A DNA stretch of 64,000 bases from Bacteroidota bacterium (GCA_023399595.1 JAEWOR010000009.1:1-64000), one strand, 5' to 3'; positions 17,607 to 25,589 are shown, numbered from the stretch's first letter. The notes: generated by a model from the sequence alone, not told the origin. Numbers and translations are program-made.

Positions 17607-17614
17607 TAAATTTG
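17607..17614 (+). promoter_or_regulatory. Promoter core for the NUMOD4-like/prmA operon
   Basis: TAAATTTG matches TAnnTTTG, 13 bases before ATG 17628. The leader would be only about 9 bases, or about 21 if ATG 17640 is used. Confidence 0.55.
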
Positions 17615-17627
17615 CGATGAATATAAA

Positions 17628-18188
17628 ATGAATGGCGACATGAAGAATAATGACGAAAATGAATTTTTGTTAGCTAATATTCCTTCAGAAAAACCTTATT
17701 ATGTTAGTAAAAAAGGCGAAATTAAAGGGATTTTTAATAGAGTTTTAAAGACGTCTGTTTCCAAAGAGAACCGCAGTAGTAAAATTGTTTACAAAGGTAC
17801 CGATGGTAAAAGACATCAAATAGGGTTTAGAAAATTAATTTGGAATACCTTTTTTCCAAACGATTTGTCTCTAGCAAGCGATATGATTTTTCTTAAAGAC
17901 AAAACAATTCCTTTTCCTTTGCAGCCCGATAATCTCTATAAATTATCCAGAAAGGAGGTTGCTTTACGAATAGGAAAAGTAAATCGTCTAATCACAGAAA
18001 GAGAACTTCTTTTTAAAGCTTTAGAAAAGCAAAAAACCATTACTAAAGAAGAAATGTACAATCTTCTCAACTTAAAAGAAAAAGAAAAAGGACGTGTTAT
18101 ATTAAACAATCTTATCACTAGATTGAAATACGACGGAAGTTTAGAAAGAGTAGGACCAGCGACTTATGCGCTTAAAAAATCAAAATAA
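17628..18188 (+). CDS. NUMOD4-like / winged-helix protein, putative DNA-binding
   Basis: This 186-residue protein belongs to no family I can name with certainty. Residues about 22-85 (YYVSKKGEIKGIF, then GKRHQIGFRKLIWNTFFPND) follow the pattern of NUMOD4, a DNA-binding module of HNH homing endonucleases: YxVSxxGxV, a variable loop, then a HRLV-like helix ending in FxPN. No HNH nuclease motif follows. From about 120 to the end, two helices plus a short hairpin (ITKEEMYNLLNLKEKEKGR, YDGSLERVGPATYAL) look like a winged helix. ATG 17640 is an alternative start. It lies two bases upstream of prmA. Confidence 0.6.
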   Translation: MNGDMKNNDENEFLLANIPSEKPYYVSKKGEIKGIFNRVLKTSVSKENRSSKIVYKGTDGKRHQIGFRKLIWNTFFPNDLSLASDMIFLKDKTIPFPLQPDNLYKLSRKEVALRIGKVNRLITERELLFKALEKQKTITKEEMYNLLNLKEKEKGRVILNNLITRLKYDGSLERVGPATYALKKSK

Positions 18189-18190
18189 CA

Positions 18191-19018
18191 ATGCAAAATT
18201 ATTTAGAATTCAATTTTAAAATACAGCCTCTTCAACCTTGGAATGAAATATTGATGGCTGAACTTATAGAAATAGGTTTTGACAGCTTTACAGAGGAACT
18301 TGAAGGAATTTTAGGATACATTCAAAAAGAACTTTTTAAGGAGGGAGATTTATTACAACTTCCTATTTTTTCAAATCCTAATGTAAAAATTGAGTATTCT
18401 TATGAAGAAATGCCCAATATTAATTGGAATGAAGAGTGGGAAAAGAATTTTTCACCTATCAATATAGATGATAAAGTGCTTATCCGTGCAGAATTTCACG
18501 AGTCTAAACCTGAAATGCATGAGATCATCATTCAACCCAAAATGTCTTTTGGAACGGGACATCACCCAACAACTCACCTTATGATTCAACAAATGATGAA
18601 TATGGATTTGAAAGACAAAACTGTTTTGGATATGGGGTGTGGAACATCTGTTTTAGCAATTTATGCGAAACAAAATGGAGCGGGAAGAACAGTTGCTATT
18701 GATATTGATGAATGGTCTGTAGAAAATTCTAAAGAAAATGCAGAAAGAAATGGTGTTCAATTGGATATTTCACAAGGAACAGCAGATAATTTAGGTGCCG
18801 AAAAATTCGATGTTATTTTAGCCAATATCAATCGTAATATTTTAATTTCTGATATTCCCACTTATGTTTCTGTTCTCAATAAAGGAGGAAAATTATTGCT
18901 TTCTGGTTTATGTTTCTTTGATGTAGACGATATTCTACAAGTTTGCACAGAACAAAATTTGCAAGTAGAAAAACAAATGCAAAGGGAAGAATGGGTGAGT
19001 ATTTTACTTTCAAAATAG
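18191..19018 (+). CDS. prmA: Ribosomal protein L11 methyltransferase
   Basis: This cytoplasmic 275-residue SAM-dependent enzyme trimethylates ribosomal protein L11. The substrate-binding N-terminal domain (about 1-100) is followed by the methyltransferase core: FGTGHHPTT, motif I VLDMGCGTSVLAI, VAIDIDEWSVENSKENAERN and the NPPY-like ILANINRNIL (asparagine motif typical of PrmA). The gene begins two bases after the preceding hypothetical gene, so the two are translated from one message. Confidence 0.95.
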   Translation: MQNYLEFNFKIQPLQPWNEILMAELIEIGFDSFTEELEGILGYIQKELFKEGDLLQLPIFSNPNVKIEYSYEEMPNINWNEEWEKNFSPINIDDKVLIRAEFHESKPEMHEIIIQPKMSFGTGHHPTTHLMIQQMMNMDLKDKTVLDMGCGTSVLAIYAKQNGAGRTVAIDIDEWSVENSKENAERNGVQLDISQGTADNLGAEKFDVILANINRNILISDIPTYVSVLNKGGKLLLSGLCFFDVDDILQVCTEQNLQVEKQMQREEWVSILLSK

Positions 19019-19032
19019 ATTTTTGAATTTTT

Positions 19033-19956
19033 ATGAAGAAGATTTTATGTATTTTAACTTGTGTTGCGACTTTATCAATAGCGAAAGCTCAAAATGATGA
19101 AAAACCTACAGTAGTTGCCGTTGAAGTAGAAGCAGAGGAAGTTTATCCAATGTCTATTTTCTCAAAAGAAATTGGTTCTACAGCTAAAATATTTGTGGAT
19201 GGAACCAATATCAGAAACAAACCTTCTTTGGATGGAGAAATTATTGCAAGTCTTCCACAAAATACCAGTGTTAAGATTATTGCTGATACAGAAGTGGTGA
19301 GCAATATTCAGGAACGCACTGCAAAATGGTATGAGATAGAATTTGATAACTATAAAAAGGGTTATGTTTGGGCGGCAAACTTGGCGATTCAAGAAATTAA
19401 AATGAATAATAAAAACCTTCTTTTTGGTATTATTGGAACGCAATATGAAATGCTAAATGGCTTTTCTGAGTCTTATTTGGTGGGAGAGGTGAAGTTATTG
19501 GTAAATAACGAATTAAAAGATCAACATACTTTTAATGCTGGAACAGCTGCAAATATGTCGGGAGCCGTTTTTGAAAATCAAGAAGCAGTTCGATTAAAAG
19601 ATGTGAGTTCTATCGTTTTAACAAGTGTTTCTGGTGAAGCATGCGGAATTCCAACTTACTCACAATATTATTTTGTGGTGAATGATAAATTGGTGGCACT
19701 TCCAAAGCTTACTTCTGTTGCTGATGCAGCTATTTTCTATGAATCTGAAGAGTTTTTTTTTCCACAAAAGGGGAATAAAATGACCAATCAGTTTGTTTTA
19801 GAAACTGAAAAAGCGGAATATATCAATCCAGATGCAAAAGTTTTAAAGAAAAATGGCTCTACTATTACCAAAATTTTCTCTTGGGATGGTGTAGAATATA
19901 AAGAAACATCTTCTACCGAGAAAACATTTAAAAACAAAGTGGAGGAGATGTATTAG
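19033..19956 (+). CDS. Exported SH3-domain protein
   Basis: This 307-residue protein has a signal peptide (MKKILCILTCVATLSIAKAQ) and a bacterial SH3 domain at about residues 48-115: AKIFVDGTNIRNKPSLDGEII, LPQNTSVKI and WYEIEFDNYKKGYVWAANL show the conserved NxRxxPs, GxxV and W/GYV positions. Such domains bind peptidoglycan stems or other cell-wall ligands. The remaining 190 residues are beta-rich, without a catalytic motif that I recognise. It starts 14 bases after prmA and is probably the last gene of that operon. Confidence 0.82.
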   Translation: MKKILCILTCVATLSIAKAQNDEKPTVVAVEVEAEEVYPMSIFSKEIGSTAKIFVDGTNIRNKPSLDGEIIASLPQNTSVKIIADTEVVSNIQERTAKWYEIEFDNYKKGYVWAANLAIQEIKMNNKNLLFGIIGTQYEMLNGFSESYLVGEVKLLVNNELKDQHTFNAGTAANMSGAVFENQEAVRLKDVSSIVLTSVSGEACGIPTYSQYYFVVNDKLVALPKLTSVADAAIFYESEEFFFPQKGNKMTNQFVLETEKAEYINPDAKVLKKNGSTITKIFSWDGVEYKETSSTEKTFKNKVEEMY

Positions 19957-20042
19957 GAAGGCGAAAACCTTTCAGTATAAACTTATTGATTCTACTGAAT
20001 TGAAATCTGCTAATGATATTCTGTAAAACGAATAACGCTAGA

Positions 20043-21080
20043 TCACTTTGAAAATTCAAAATTAGATACAAAATTCTCCAAAGGTTTTGGAAAAGATTTA
20101 GAATGCCAGTTTTCAGAATGTAAAATCTGAAGCTGGTTTTCTTTTATAAAATTAACCCAAATTTTTTGATCCTCAATTTTTACGCTTGAAATATGAATGT
20201 TGAGGTTTCTGTGGGTCAATTTATGTTGAATTTCAGTTTTTTTAACCATAAATTCTTTTAAATCTTCTGGAAGCTGAGTTGGGAACTCAAAAAGTTTCTT
20301 CCAAATAAATTCTGTTCCTCTTTGCTGAACTGCAAATTCATTCATATGATAAACAAAATAGTATTCTAAGCTGAGGTTTTCAACTTTTACTTTCTTGGTT
20401 TTTACAGGGAATTCATTAATTTTTGAAAACTCAAATGCTAAACAATCTCCTTGTAATGGACATTCATGGCAAATTGGATTTTTAGGTTTACAAATTTCTG
20501 AACCTAAATCCATAATGGCTTGATTGAAGTCACCTACTTTATTTTCAACCAACTGAAGTGTGAGTTCAGAGAAGTATTCAAAAGCTTTAGGATGAGAAAT
20601 ATCATAATTATCAGCATAAAACCTGCTTAAAACCCTATAGAAATTACCATCAATAGCAGGTCTTTTTTCATTAAAACAAATGCTAGAAATAGCAGCTGCA
20701 GTGTATTTTCCTACTCCTTTTAAAGATAAAATATCTTCATGCTTTTTTGGGAATTTTCCCTTAAAATCATTTACAATTTGCTGAGCGGCTTTATGAATGT
20801 TTAAAGCACGGGAGTAATAGCCTAAGCCCTTCCAATACAGCATTACTTCATCAGAACTGGCTTCTGCTAAAGTATAAACATCGGGAAAACGCGTTATGAA
20901 ATTGTTGTAATGGTTGATACCTTGATTAATCCTTGTTTGCTGAAAAATAATTTCGCAAATCCAAATTTTGTAAGGGTCTTTAGTATTTCGGAAAGGTAAA
21001 TTTCTGCCGTGTACTTTATACCAACTTAATACTTTGTTTCCAATGTAAAGAAAATCAGTGTTCTGTTTGTTTTTTTTCAA
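20043..21080 (-). CDS. mutY: A/G-specific adenine DNA glycosylase
   Basis: This repair enzyme removes adenine mispaired with 8-oxoguanine. Of its 345 residues, the N-terminal catalytic domain shows LPFRNTKDPYKIWICEIIFQQT, the helix-hairpin-helix LKGVGKYTAAAI, DGNFYRVLSRF and FNQAIMDLGS with the catalytic aspartate. The 4Fe-4S cluster ligands have the exact C-x6-C-x2-C-x5-C spacing (CKPKNPICHECPLQGDC). The C-terminal part from about 225 is the NUDIX-like domain that recognises 8-oxoguanine. It is divergent from the HU gene, with only 46 bases between them. Confidence 0.96.
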   Translation of the reverse strand: MKKNKQNTDFLYIGNKVLSWYKVHGRNLPFRNTKDPYKIWICEIIFQQTRINQGINHYNNFITRFPDVYTLAEASSDEVMLYWKGLGYYSRALNIHKAAQQIVNDFKGKFPKKHEDILSLKGVGKYTAAAISSICFNEKRPAIDGNFYRVLSRFYADNYDISHPKAFEYFSELTLQLVENKVGDFNQAIMDLGSEICKPKNPICHECPLQGDCLAFEFSKINEFPVKTKKVKVENLSLEYYFVYHMNEFAVQQRGTEFIWKKLFEFPTQLPEDLKEFMVKKTEIQHKLTHRNLNIHISSVKIEDQKIWVNFIKENQLQILHSENWHSKSFPKPLENFVSNFEFSK

Positions 21081-21090
21081 AAAATAATCC

Positions 21091-21098
21091 TATATTTG
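21091..21098 (+). promoter_or_regulatory. Promoter core for the HU-like gene
   Basis: TATATTTG matches TAnnTTTG. A TTTG lies upstream at 21066-21069 inside mutY with a 21-base spacer, slightly long but tolerable. The following leader is A-rich. Confidence 0.6.
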
Positions 21099-21126
21099 CA
21101 CACCAAAATTAAAATAAAAAAAGGAA

Positions 21127-21429
21127 ATGACAAAGGCTGAATTGGTAAACACCATCTCAAATAAATTGGGAACTGAAAAGAATGAAACACAGAAAGTTGT
21201 GGAAGCTTTTATGCAAGAGATAAGAACTTCTATGTACAATGGGGATAATGTTTATTTAAGAGGTTTTGGTTCTTTTATCATCAAAACAAGAGCTGCAAAA
21301 ACAGGACGTAACATTTCTAAAAATACTGCTATTGAAATACCTGCTCATAATATTCCAGCTTTTAAACCTTCAAAATCTTTTGTAGAGAAAGTAAAAGCAA
21401 AAGTAGCAGTTGAAGAAGTAGTAAACTAA
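21127..21429 (+). CDS. HU/IHF-family DNA-binding protein
   Basis: This 100-residue nucleoid protein bends DNA as a dimer. The whole family fold is present: helices at MTKAELVNTISNKLG and TQKVVEAFMQEI, the GFGSFIIKTRAA stretch, the DNA-gripping arm TGRNISKNTAIEIPAHNIPAF (proline at the tip) and the C-terminal FKPSKSFVEKV. It belongs to the integration host factor/HU superfamily. It is followed by a tiny basic-protein gene and RNase G on the same strand. Confidence 0.95.
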   Translation: MTKAELVNTISNKLGTEKNETQKVVEAFMQEIRTSMYNGDNVYLRGFGSFIIKTRAAKTGRNISKNTAIEIPAHNIPAFKPSKSFVEKVKAKVAVEEVVN

Positions 21430-21478
21430 TAAAAAAATAATAAACAGAATATTAACACGTTTTTAAAACTTTAAAATT

Positions 21479-21568
21479 ATGCCAAGCGGAAAGAAAAGAA
21501 AAAGACACAAGGTAGCAACTCACAAAAGAAAGAAAAGAAGAAGAGCTAACAGACATAAGAAAAAATAA
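21479..21568 (+). CDS. 29-residue highly basic mini-protein (putative ribosome-associated)
   Basis: A 30-codon frame from ATG 21479 to TAA 21568 encodes 29 residues, of which 17 are Lys or Arg and 3 are His (start MPSGKKRKRHKVATHKRKK, end RHKKK). Such composition resembles very small ribosomal proteins and the AURKAIP1/COX24-type C-terminal domain proteins annotated in Bacteroidota; that family link is from memory and not tested. It lies 49 bases after the HU gene, in the same direction. Too short for many gene finders. Confidence 0.7.
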   Translation: MPSGKKRKRHKVATHKRKKRRRANRHKKK

Positions 21569-21649
21569 TCTCTTCTGAGATATACAATATATAATATAGT
21601 TGGTGATTTATTTCTATAATTTCACTAGCTATATTTTTGTTTATTGTAA

Positions 21650-21698
21650 TATGGGATTTCCCATAAAAGAGAGTAAATTCATGTTGAAATATAACATG
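21650..21698 (+). promoter_or_regulatory. Two hairpins in the leader of the RNase G gene
   Basis: TATGGGA/TCCCATA (21650-21665) and CATGTT/AACATG (21680-21698) are perfect inverted repeats within 76 bases of the RNase G start. RNase E/G genes in other bacteria are autoregulated through their leaders. Here that role is only inferred. Confidence 0.4.
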
Positions 21699-21725
21699 TC
21701 GTGTATAATGTTTAATTGATTTATT

Positions 21726-23285
21726 ATGAAGAAAGAACTAATAGTTTCTCATGAAGATGATTTTACCAAGATAGCTTTGTTGGAAGATGGTCGTTTATGT
21801 GAACTTCATGAAGAGGAAGACAAACACGATTTTGTTGTTGGTGATTTGTTTATAGGGAAAGTAAAAAAACTAGCTCCTAACCTTAATGCAGCTTTTGTAA
21901 ATATAGGCTACGAGAAAGATGCTTTCTTGCATTATCAAGATTTGGGACCACAATTTCTTACCTATAAAAAATTCCTTAAAGACAGTCTCTCTAAAAAGCA
22001 AAGCTCATCTAGCTTAAAGAACTTTGAAATACAGCCTGAAATTGATAAAAACGGCGTTGTTGATAAAATTATTGCAAAAGATGATGTAGTTCTTCTGCAA
22101 ATTACCAAAGAACCTATTTCTACTAAAGGACCTAGAATTTCTACACAAATTTCTCTTACTGGTCGTTTTTTGGTTCTTATCCCTTTCGATAATAAAGTAT
22201 CAGTTTCTAAAAAAATTAAAACTTCAGAAGAAAGAGAGCGTCTAAGAACTCTTTTGGAAAGTATAAGACCTGAAGGTTTTGGGGTGATTATAAGAACCGT
22301 AGCTGAAGGTAAAAAAGTGGCAGACCTGCACAATGATATGAATCAACTGATTCAGAAGTGGGAAAACACATTTAAAAATATTCAAAAAAATAAAGTTCCT
22401 TCAAAAGTTCTAAGTGAAGAAGATAAAGCTTCTGCTATTTTAAGAGATAATTTTAATCAGGATTTTGTAAGTGTTATTTGCGATGACGAGCAAATGGTAC
22501 AGGAAATGAAAAATTATTTAGAAATAATTTCTCCTGATTCTAAAAATATTGTACAGTTCTACGATTCGCATATCCCTTTATTGGAGTATTACAACGTTGA
22601 AAAACAGCTTAAACAAAGCTTTGGTAAACATGTAAATATTCCGAGTTCTAAAGGAGCTTATTTGGTGATTGAACACACCGAAGCTTTACATGTGGTGGAT
22701 GTAAACTCTGGAAATAATATTTCTGTGGGTTCTGCTACTAATAAAGAACATGCTTTAAACGTGAATAAAATGGCAGCAACAGAAATTGCCCGTCAATTGC
22801 GTTTGAGAGATATGGGTGGAATTATCGTTGTAGATTTTATTGATATGACGAATGCAGACCATAGAAGAGAACTGTTTGAACATCTTAAGGAAGAAATGAA
22901 AAGAGATAAAGCAAGACATAAGATATTGCCTCCTAGTAAATTCGGATTAATACAAATTACGAGACAAAGAAATCGTCCAGAGAAAATTATAGATACTAAT
23001 GAAGAAAACCCTAATAAGGACGGGGAAATTCTCGCACCAATTGTAGTAGTAGAAAGGATGGAAGAACGCATTCGAAATATTATTCAGAAAGAAAAGGGTA
23101 AAATTTATCTTCATGTACATCCATTTGTAGAAGCTTTTTTAACAAAAGGTATTAAAAGCATACAAATGAAATGGTTTTTGAAGTATAAAAAATGGGTTAC
23201 TATAATTCCTCGAGATTCCTTCAAGTATTTAGAATATAAAATTTACAATTCCCAAAAAGAAGAATTGGCAAGTTATTCTAATTAG
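21726..23285 (+). CDS. rng: Ribonuclease E/G family endoribonuclease
   Basis: This 519-residue enzyme for rRNA maturation and mRNA decay has an N-terminal S1-like domain (GDLFIGKVKKLAPNLNAAFVNIGYEKDAFLH), a 5-prime sensor segment (ISLTGRFLVLIP), then the DNase-I-like catalytic part. There HVVDVNSGNN (aspartate 325) and VVDFIDMTN (370 onwards) supply the metal-binding acids. The zinc-link CPxCxG motif that joins E. coli RNase E/G subunits is absent: after QITRQRNRPEK the chain runs on without any cysteine pair. This appears usual for Flavobacteriia, but I could not verify it. It follows HU and the basic mini-protein. Confidence 0.95.
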   Translation: MKKELIVSHEDDFTKIALLEDGRLCELHEEEDKHDFVVGDLFIGKVKKLAPNLNAAFVNIGYEKDAFLHYQDLGPQFLTYKKFLKDSLSKKQSSSSLKNFEIQPEIDKNGVVDKIIAKDDVVLLQITKEPISTKGPRISTQISLTGRFLVLIPFDNKVSVSKKIKTSEERERLRTLLESIRPEGFGVIIRTVAEGKKVADLHNDMNQLIQKWENTFKNIQKNKVPSKVLSEEDKASAILRDNFNQDFVSVICDDEQMVQEMKNYLEIISPDSKNIVQFYDSHIPLLEYYNVEKQLKQSFGKHVNIPSSKGAYLVIEHTEALHVVDVNSGNNISVGSATNKEHALNVNKMAATEIARQLRLRDMGGIIVVDFIDMTNADHRRELFEHLKEEMKRDKARHKILPPSKFGLIQITRQRNRPEKIIDTNEENPNKDGEILAPIVVVERMEERIRNIIQKEKGKIYLHVHPFVEAFLTKGIKSIQMKWFLKYKKWVTIIPRDSFKYLEYKIYNSQKEELASYSN

Positions 23286-23292
23286 AAATTCT

Positions 23293-23320
23293 AACCACTC
23301 ATTTCTATGGGTGGTTTTTT
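23293..23320 (+). terminator. Intrinsic terminator after rng
   Basis: AACCACTC (23293-23300) pairs with GGGTGGTT (23309-23316, one G-U pair) around an 8-base loop, then a T run. Confidence 0.85.
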
Positions 23321-23382
23321 GTTTTCAATAATGTCATATAGCAAATGAGGTTTTCTCATTTATTCTTCCTAAATTTATACAC

Positions 23383-24012
23383 ATGAAAACTTTTGGAAAA
23401 GACTTATTAAGAAGACTTAGAACTACCGAAATTAAGGGAGACGAAGCTCATGGATTATTTTCTCCCCCTCATCGACCTGTTTTTTCTTATGATGAAATTC
23501 TTGAAAAAAATCCAAAGTTTGCAGCCGTAAATATTGCGTTGTATTTAAAAGATGACGAATGGTATTTCCCTTTAATTGTTAGAAGTCAAAACGAAAACGA
23601 CAGACATAGTGGTCAAATTTCCCTTCCTGGTGGAAAAAAAGAACTAGATGATAGAAACTTTATGGATACCGCCATTAGAGAAACTTCCGAGGAAATAGGT
23701 ATTGAAAAACCTTATATTAGGATTATCAGAGAAATGTCGCCCATCTACATTCCACCGAGTAATTTTTATGTATATCCTTTCGTTTCTTATACTAAAAGAG
23801 GTCCCAATTTTATTCTTCAGCAACAAGAAGCTGTAGAGGTGATAGAATTTCCCATAACTTCTTTTTTAAACCTTACAGATACCCCAGAAATGATGGTCCT
23901 CCCAGATACACCAACATATGAAGTTCCTGTAATCAACTTTAATGGTTATATTATTTGGGGAGCAACAGCAATGATCCTAAGTGAATTTAGCCAGTTAGTG
24001 AAAAATATGTAA
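23383..24012 (+). CDS. NUDIX hydrolase, CoA pyrophosphatase-like
   Basis: This 209-residue hydrolase has the NUDIX box within LPGGKKELDDRNFM through AIRETSEEIGI, with the REUxEExGU core intact. The element just before it, VRSQNENDRHSGQISLPGG, matches the UPF0035 extension that marks coenzyme A diphosphatases (NudL type), which split CoA to phosphopantetheine and 3',5'-ADP. Its stop codon overlaps the promoter core of the next gene, an acyltransferase. Precise substrate is inferred. Confidence 0.88.
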   Translation: MKTFGKDLLRRLRTTEIKGDEAHGLFSPPHRPVFSYDEILEKNPKFAAVNIALYLKDDEWYFPLIVRSQNENDRHSGQISLPGGKKELDDRNFMDTAIRETSEEIGIEKPYIRIIREMSPIYIPPSNFYVYPFVSYTKRGPNFILQQQEAVEVIEFPITSFLNLTDTPEMMVLPDTPTYEVPVINFNGYIIWGATAMILSEFSQLVKNM

Positions 24013-24017
24013 ATTTG
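24010..24017 (+). promoter_or_regulatory. Promoter core overlapping a stop codon
   Basis: TAAATTTG matches TAnnTTTG. Its first three bases are the TAA stop of the NUDIX gene. It would serve the acyltransferase gene starting at 24037. Confidence 0.5.
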
Positions 24018-24036
24018 CAGTCCACTATTTATTAAA

Positions 24037-24831
24037 ATGGCGAAGAAGAATATTTTTACGGATGCGTTTGGTACTCCTTATTTTCTAAAGAGATTTATTA
24101 TTTTCTTAATGGGAATAGTTTCTTATAGAAGGTTTAACGGATTTAATAAATTAAAAATAACAGGAACAGAAAACTTGGTAGATTTACCAGATTCTAACGT
24201 GTTGTTCGTTTCTAATCATCAAACGTATTTTGCTGATGTTGCGGCAATGTATCATGTATTTTGTGCAGTGAACAACGGTTATCTGAATTCTATTAAAAAC
24301 CCTATCTATTTACTTAATCCTAAAGTTGATTTTTATTATGTAGCTGCTGAAGAAACAATGAATAAAGGTTTTCTGCCAAAATTATTTAAAATTGCGGGAG
24401 CTATTACGGTAAAAAGAACTTGGAGAGCAGAAGGTAAGAATGTTAATAGACTGGTGGATCTTAGTGAGATTGAAAATATCATGAAAGCCCTAGATAACGG
24501 TTGGGTGATTACATTTCCGCAGGGGACAACTTCGGCTTTTGCACAAGGAAGAAAGGGTACAGCTAAATTAATTCTTAATCAAAGACCACTTGTGGTTCCT
24601 ATTAAAATAAATGGTTTCAGAAGAGCTTTTGATAAAAAAGGCTTGAAAGTAAAAGTTACTGGAGTAGAACCAACCATGGAATTTAAAAAACCATTAGATT
24701 TGGATTATGATAATGAAAATTCAAAACAAATTCTAGAAAAAATTATGGTGGCTATTGAACAAGCGGATCAGTTTAATATTCTCCATCAATACGATTTGGA
24801 ATTGAAGAATAAGAAAACCGAGAATTCATAA
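24037..24831 (+). CDS. Lysophospholipid / 1-acylglycerol-3-phosphate acyltransferase-like
   Basis: This 264-residue PlsC-superfamily protein has motif I as SNHQTYFADVAAM, where histidine and aspartate are separated by five residues rather than the canonical four. Motif III appears as TFPQGTTSAFAQGRKGTAKL, with glutamine in place of the usual glutamate of FPEGTRS. Residues about 10-30 are hydrophobic and could anchor it in the membrane. It likely acylates a lysophospholipid or related acceptor. The motif variation makes the exact reaction uncertain. A terminator follows. Confidence 0.82.
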   Translation: MAKKNIFTDAFGTPYFLKRFIIFLMGIVSYRRFNGFNKLKITGTENLVDLPDSNVLFVSNHQTYFADVAAMYHVFCAVNNGYLNSIKNPIYLLNPKVDFYYVAAEETMNKGFLPKLFKIAGAITVKRTWRAEGKNVNRLVDLSEIENIMKALDNGWVITFPQGTTSAFAQGRKGTAKLILNQRPLVVPIKINGFRRAFDKKGLKVKVTGVEPTMEFKKPLDLDYDNENSKQILEKIMVAIEQADQFNILHQYDLELKNKKTENS

Positions 24832-24853
24832 GCATTTCGAGCATAAAAATTAT

Positions 24854-24884
24854 AAACAGGTGAAGTTTTTCATCTGTTTTTTTT
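24854..24884 (+). terminator. Intrinsic terminator after the acyltransferase gene
   Basis: An 11-bp stem (24854-24864 with 24869-24879, one G-U pair) closes on a GTTT loop and is followed by a T run. Confidence 0.88.
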
Positions 24885-24927
24885 GTTTTAAACATGACGT
24901 TTGTCATAAACCTTAACTTAAATTTAA

Positions 24928-24986
24928 TGTTTAACAGTTTTGTTAAACAAAAAAGTTGATGTAAATTTGCACGAAATTGTTTAACA
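24928..24986 (+). promoter_or_regulatory. Promoter with TetR-type operator cluster for the efflux operon
   Basis: TTG (24940-24942), 19 bases and TAAATTTG (24962-24969) form a full flavobacterial promoter. TGTTTAACA at 24928-24936 and its inverse TGTTAAACA at 24941-24949 straddle the -33 element. A third copy, TGTTTAACA, lies at 24978-24986, just after the transcription start and four bases before the tetR start codon. This layout fits repression by the TetR protein encoded directly downstream. Confidence 0.75.
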
Positions 24987-24989
24987 AAA

Positions 24990-25589
24990 ATGTCAAATCC
25001 GGTAAAAAAGGATCAAACCCAAGAACTCATTAAAGAAACAGCGAAGAATATGTTCTTTATGAAAGGTAAGTTTGATGCCACTACACAAGAAATTGCTGAT
25101 GAGGCAGGAGTAAATAGAACGCTCATTAACTATTATTTTAGATCAAGAGATAATTTGCTCCAAATAATATTGGAGGAAGCTAGGCAATGTGAAAAAGATA
25201 AATCTTTAATCATTCACGATTCTGATTTAAGTTTTAAAGAAAAAATCAGTGGATTTATAGAGCAAAGTCTGCAAACGAGTATTCAGTATCCTTATTTAGA
25301 GAGCTATATTGTTTCTCAAATGAATAAAGGTTTGAATTCTCGCGAAAAAGATGAGGTAGATCGTGCAGTAATTGATGAACTTTATTCGTCATTAGAAATA
25401 GAAATGGAAAAGGGGAATGTAGAAAGAATGGAACCTGTTCAGTTTTTACTCAATATGATTTCTCTTTTAATCTTCCCAAGTGCAATGAGACCTCTTTTGA
25501 TGGAAAATATAAAAGTTGACGATAAAGAGTTTGATAGGTTGATTTCTGAAAGAAAAGAGATTATCCTCAATATATTATTCAAAAAATAA
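24990..25589 (+). CDS. TetR/AcrR family repressor of the efflux operon
   Basis: This 199-residue regulator has an N-terminal helix-turn-helix (about residues 26-55: TTQEIADEAGVNRTLINYYF) and a divergent helical ligand-binding domain, the usual TetR plan and length. It is the first gene of an operon continuing with TolC-like, adaptor and RND genes (22 bases to the next gene). The operator-like TGTTTAACA repeats in its own promoter point to autoregulation and relief by an efflux substrate. The inducer is unknown. Confidence 0.93.
   Translation: MSNPVKKDQTQELIKETAKNMFFMKGKFDATTQEIADEAGVNRTLINYYFRSRDNLLQIILEEARQCEKDKSLIIHDSDLSFKEKISGFIEQSLQTSIQYPYLESYIVSQMNKGLNSREKDEVDRAVIDELYSSLEIEMEKGNVERMEPVQFLLNMISLLIFPSAMRPLLMENIKVDDKEFDRLISERKEIILNILFKK

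Noticed and set aside
19955..20026. Open frame after the SH3 gene, possibly a frameshifted extension
   Set aside because: The frame overlaps the SH3 stop codon and has plausible composition, but an upstream stop limits it and no domain match supports it.
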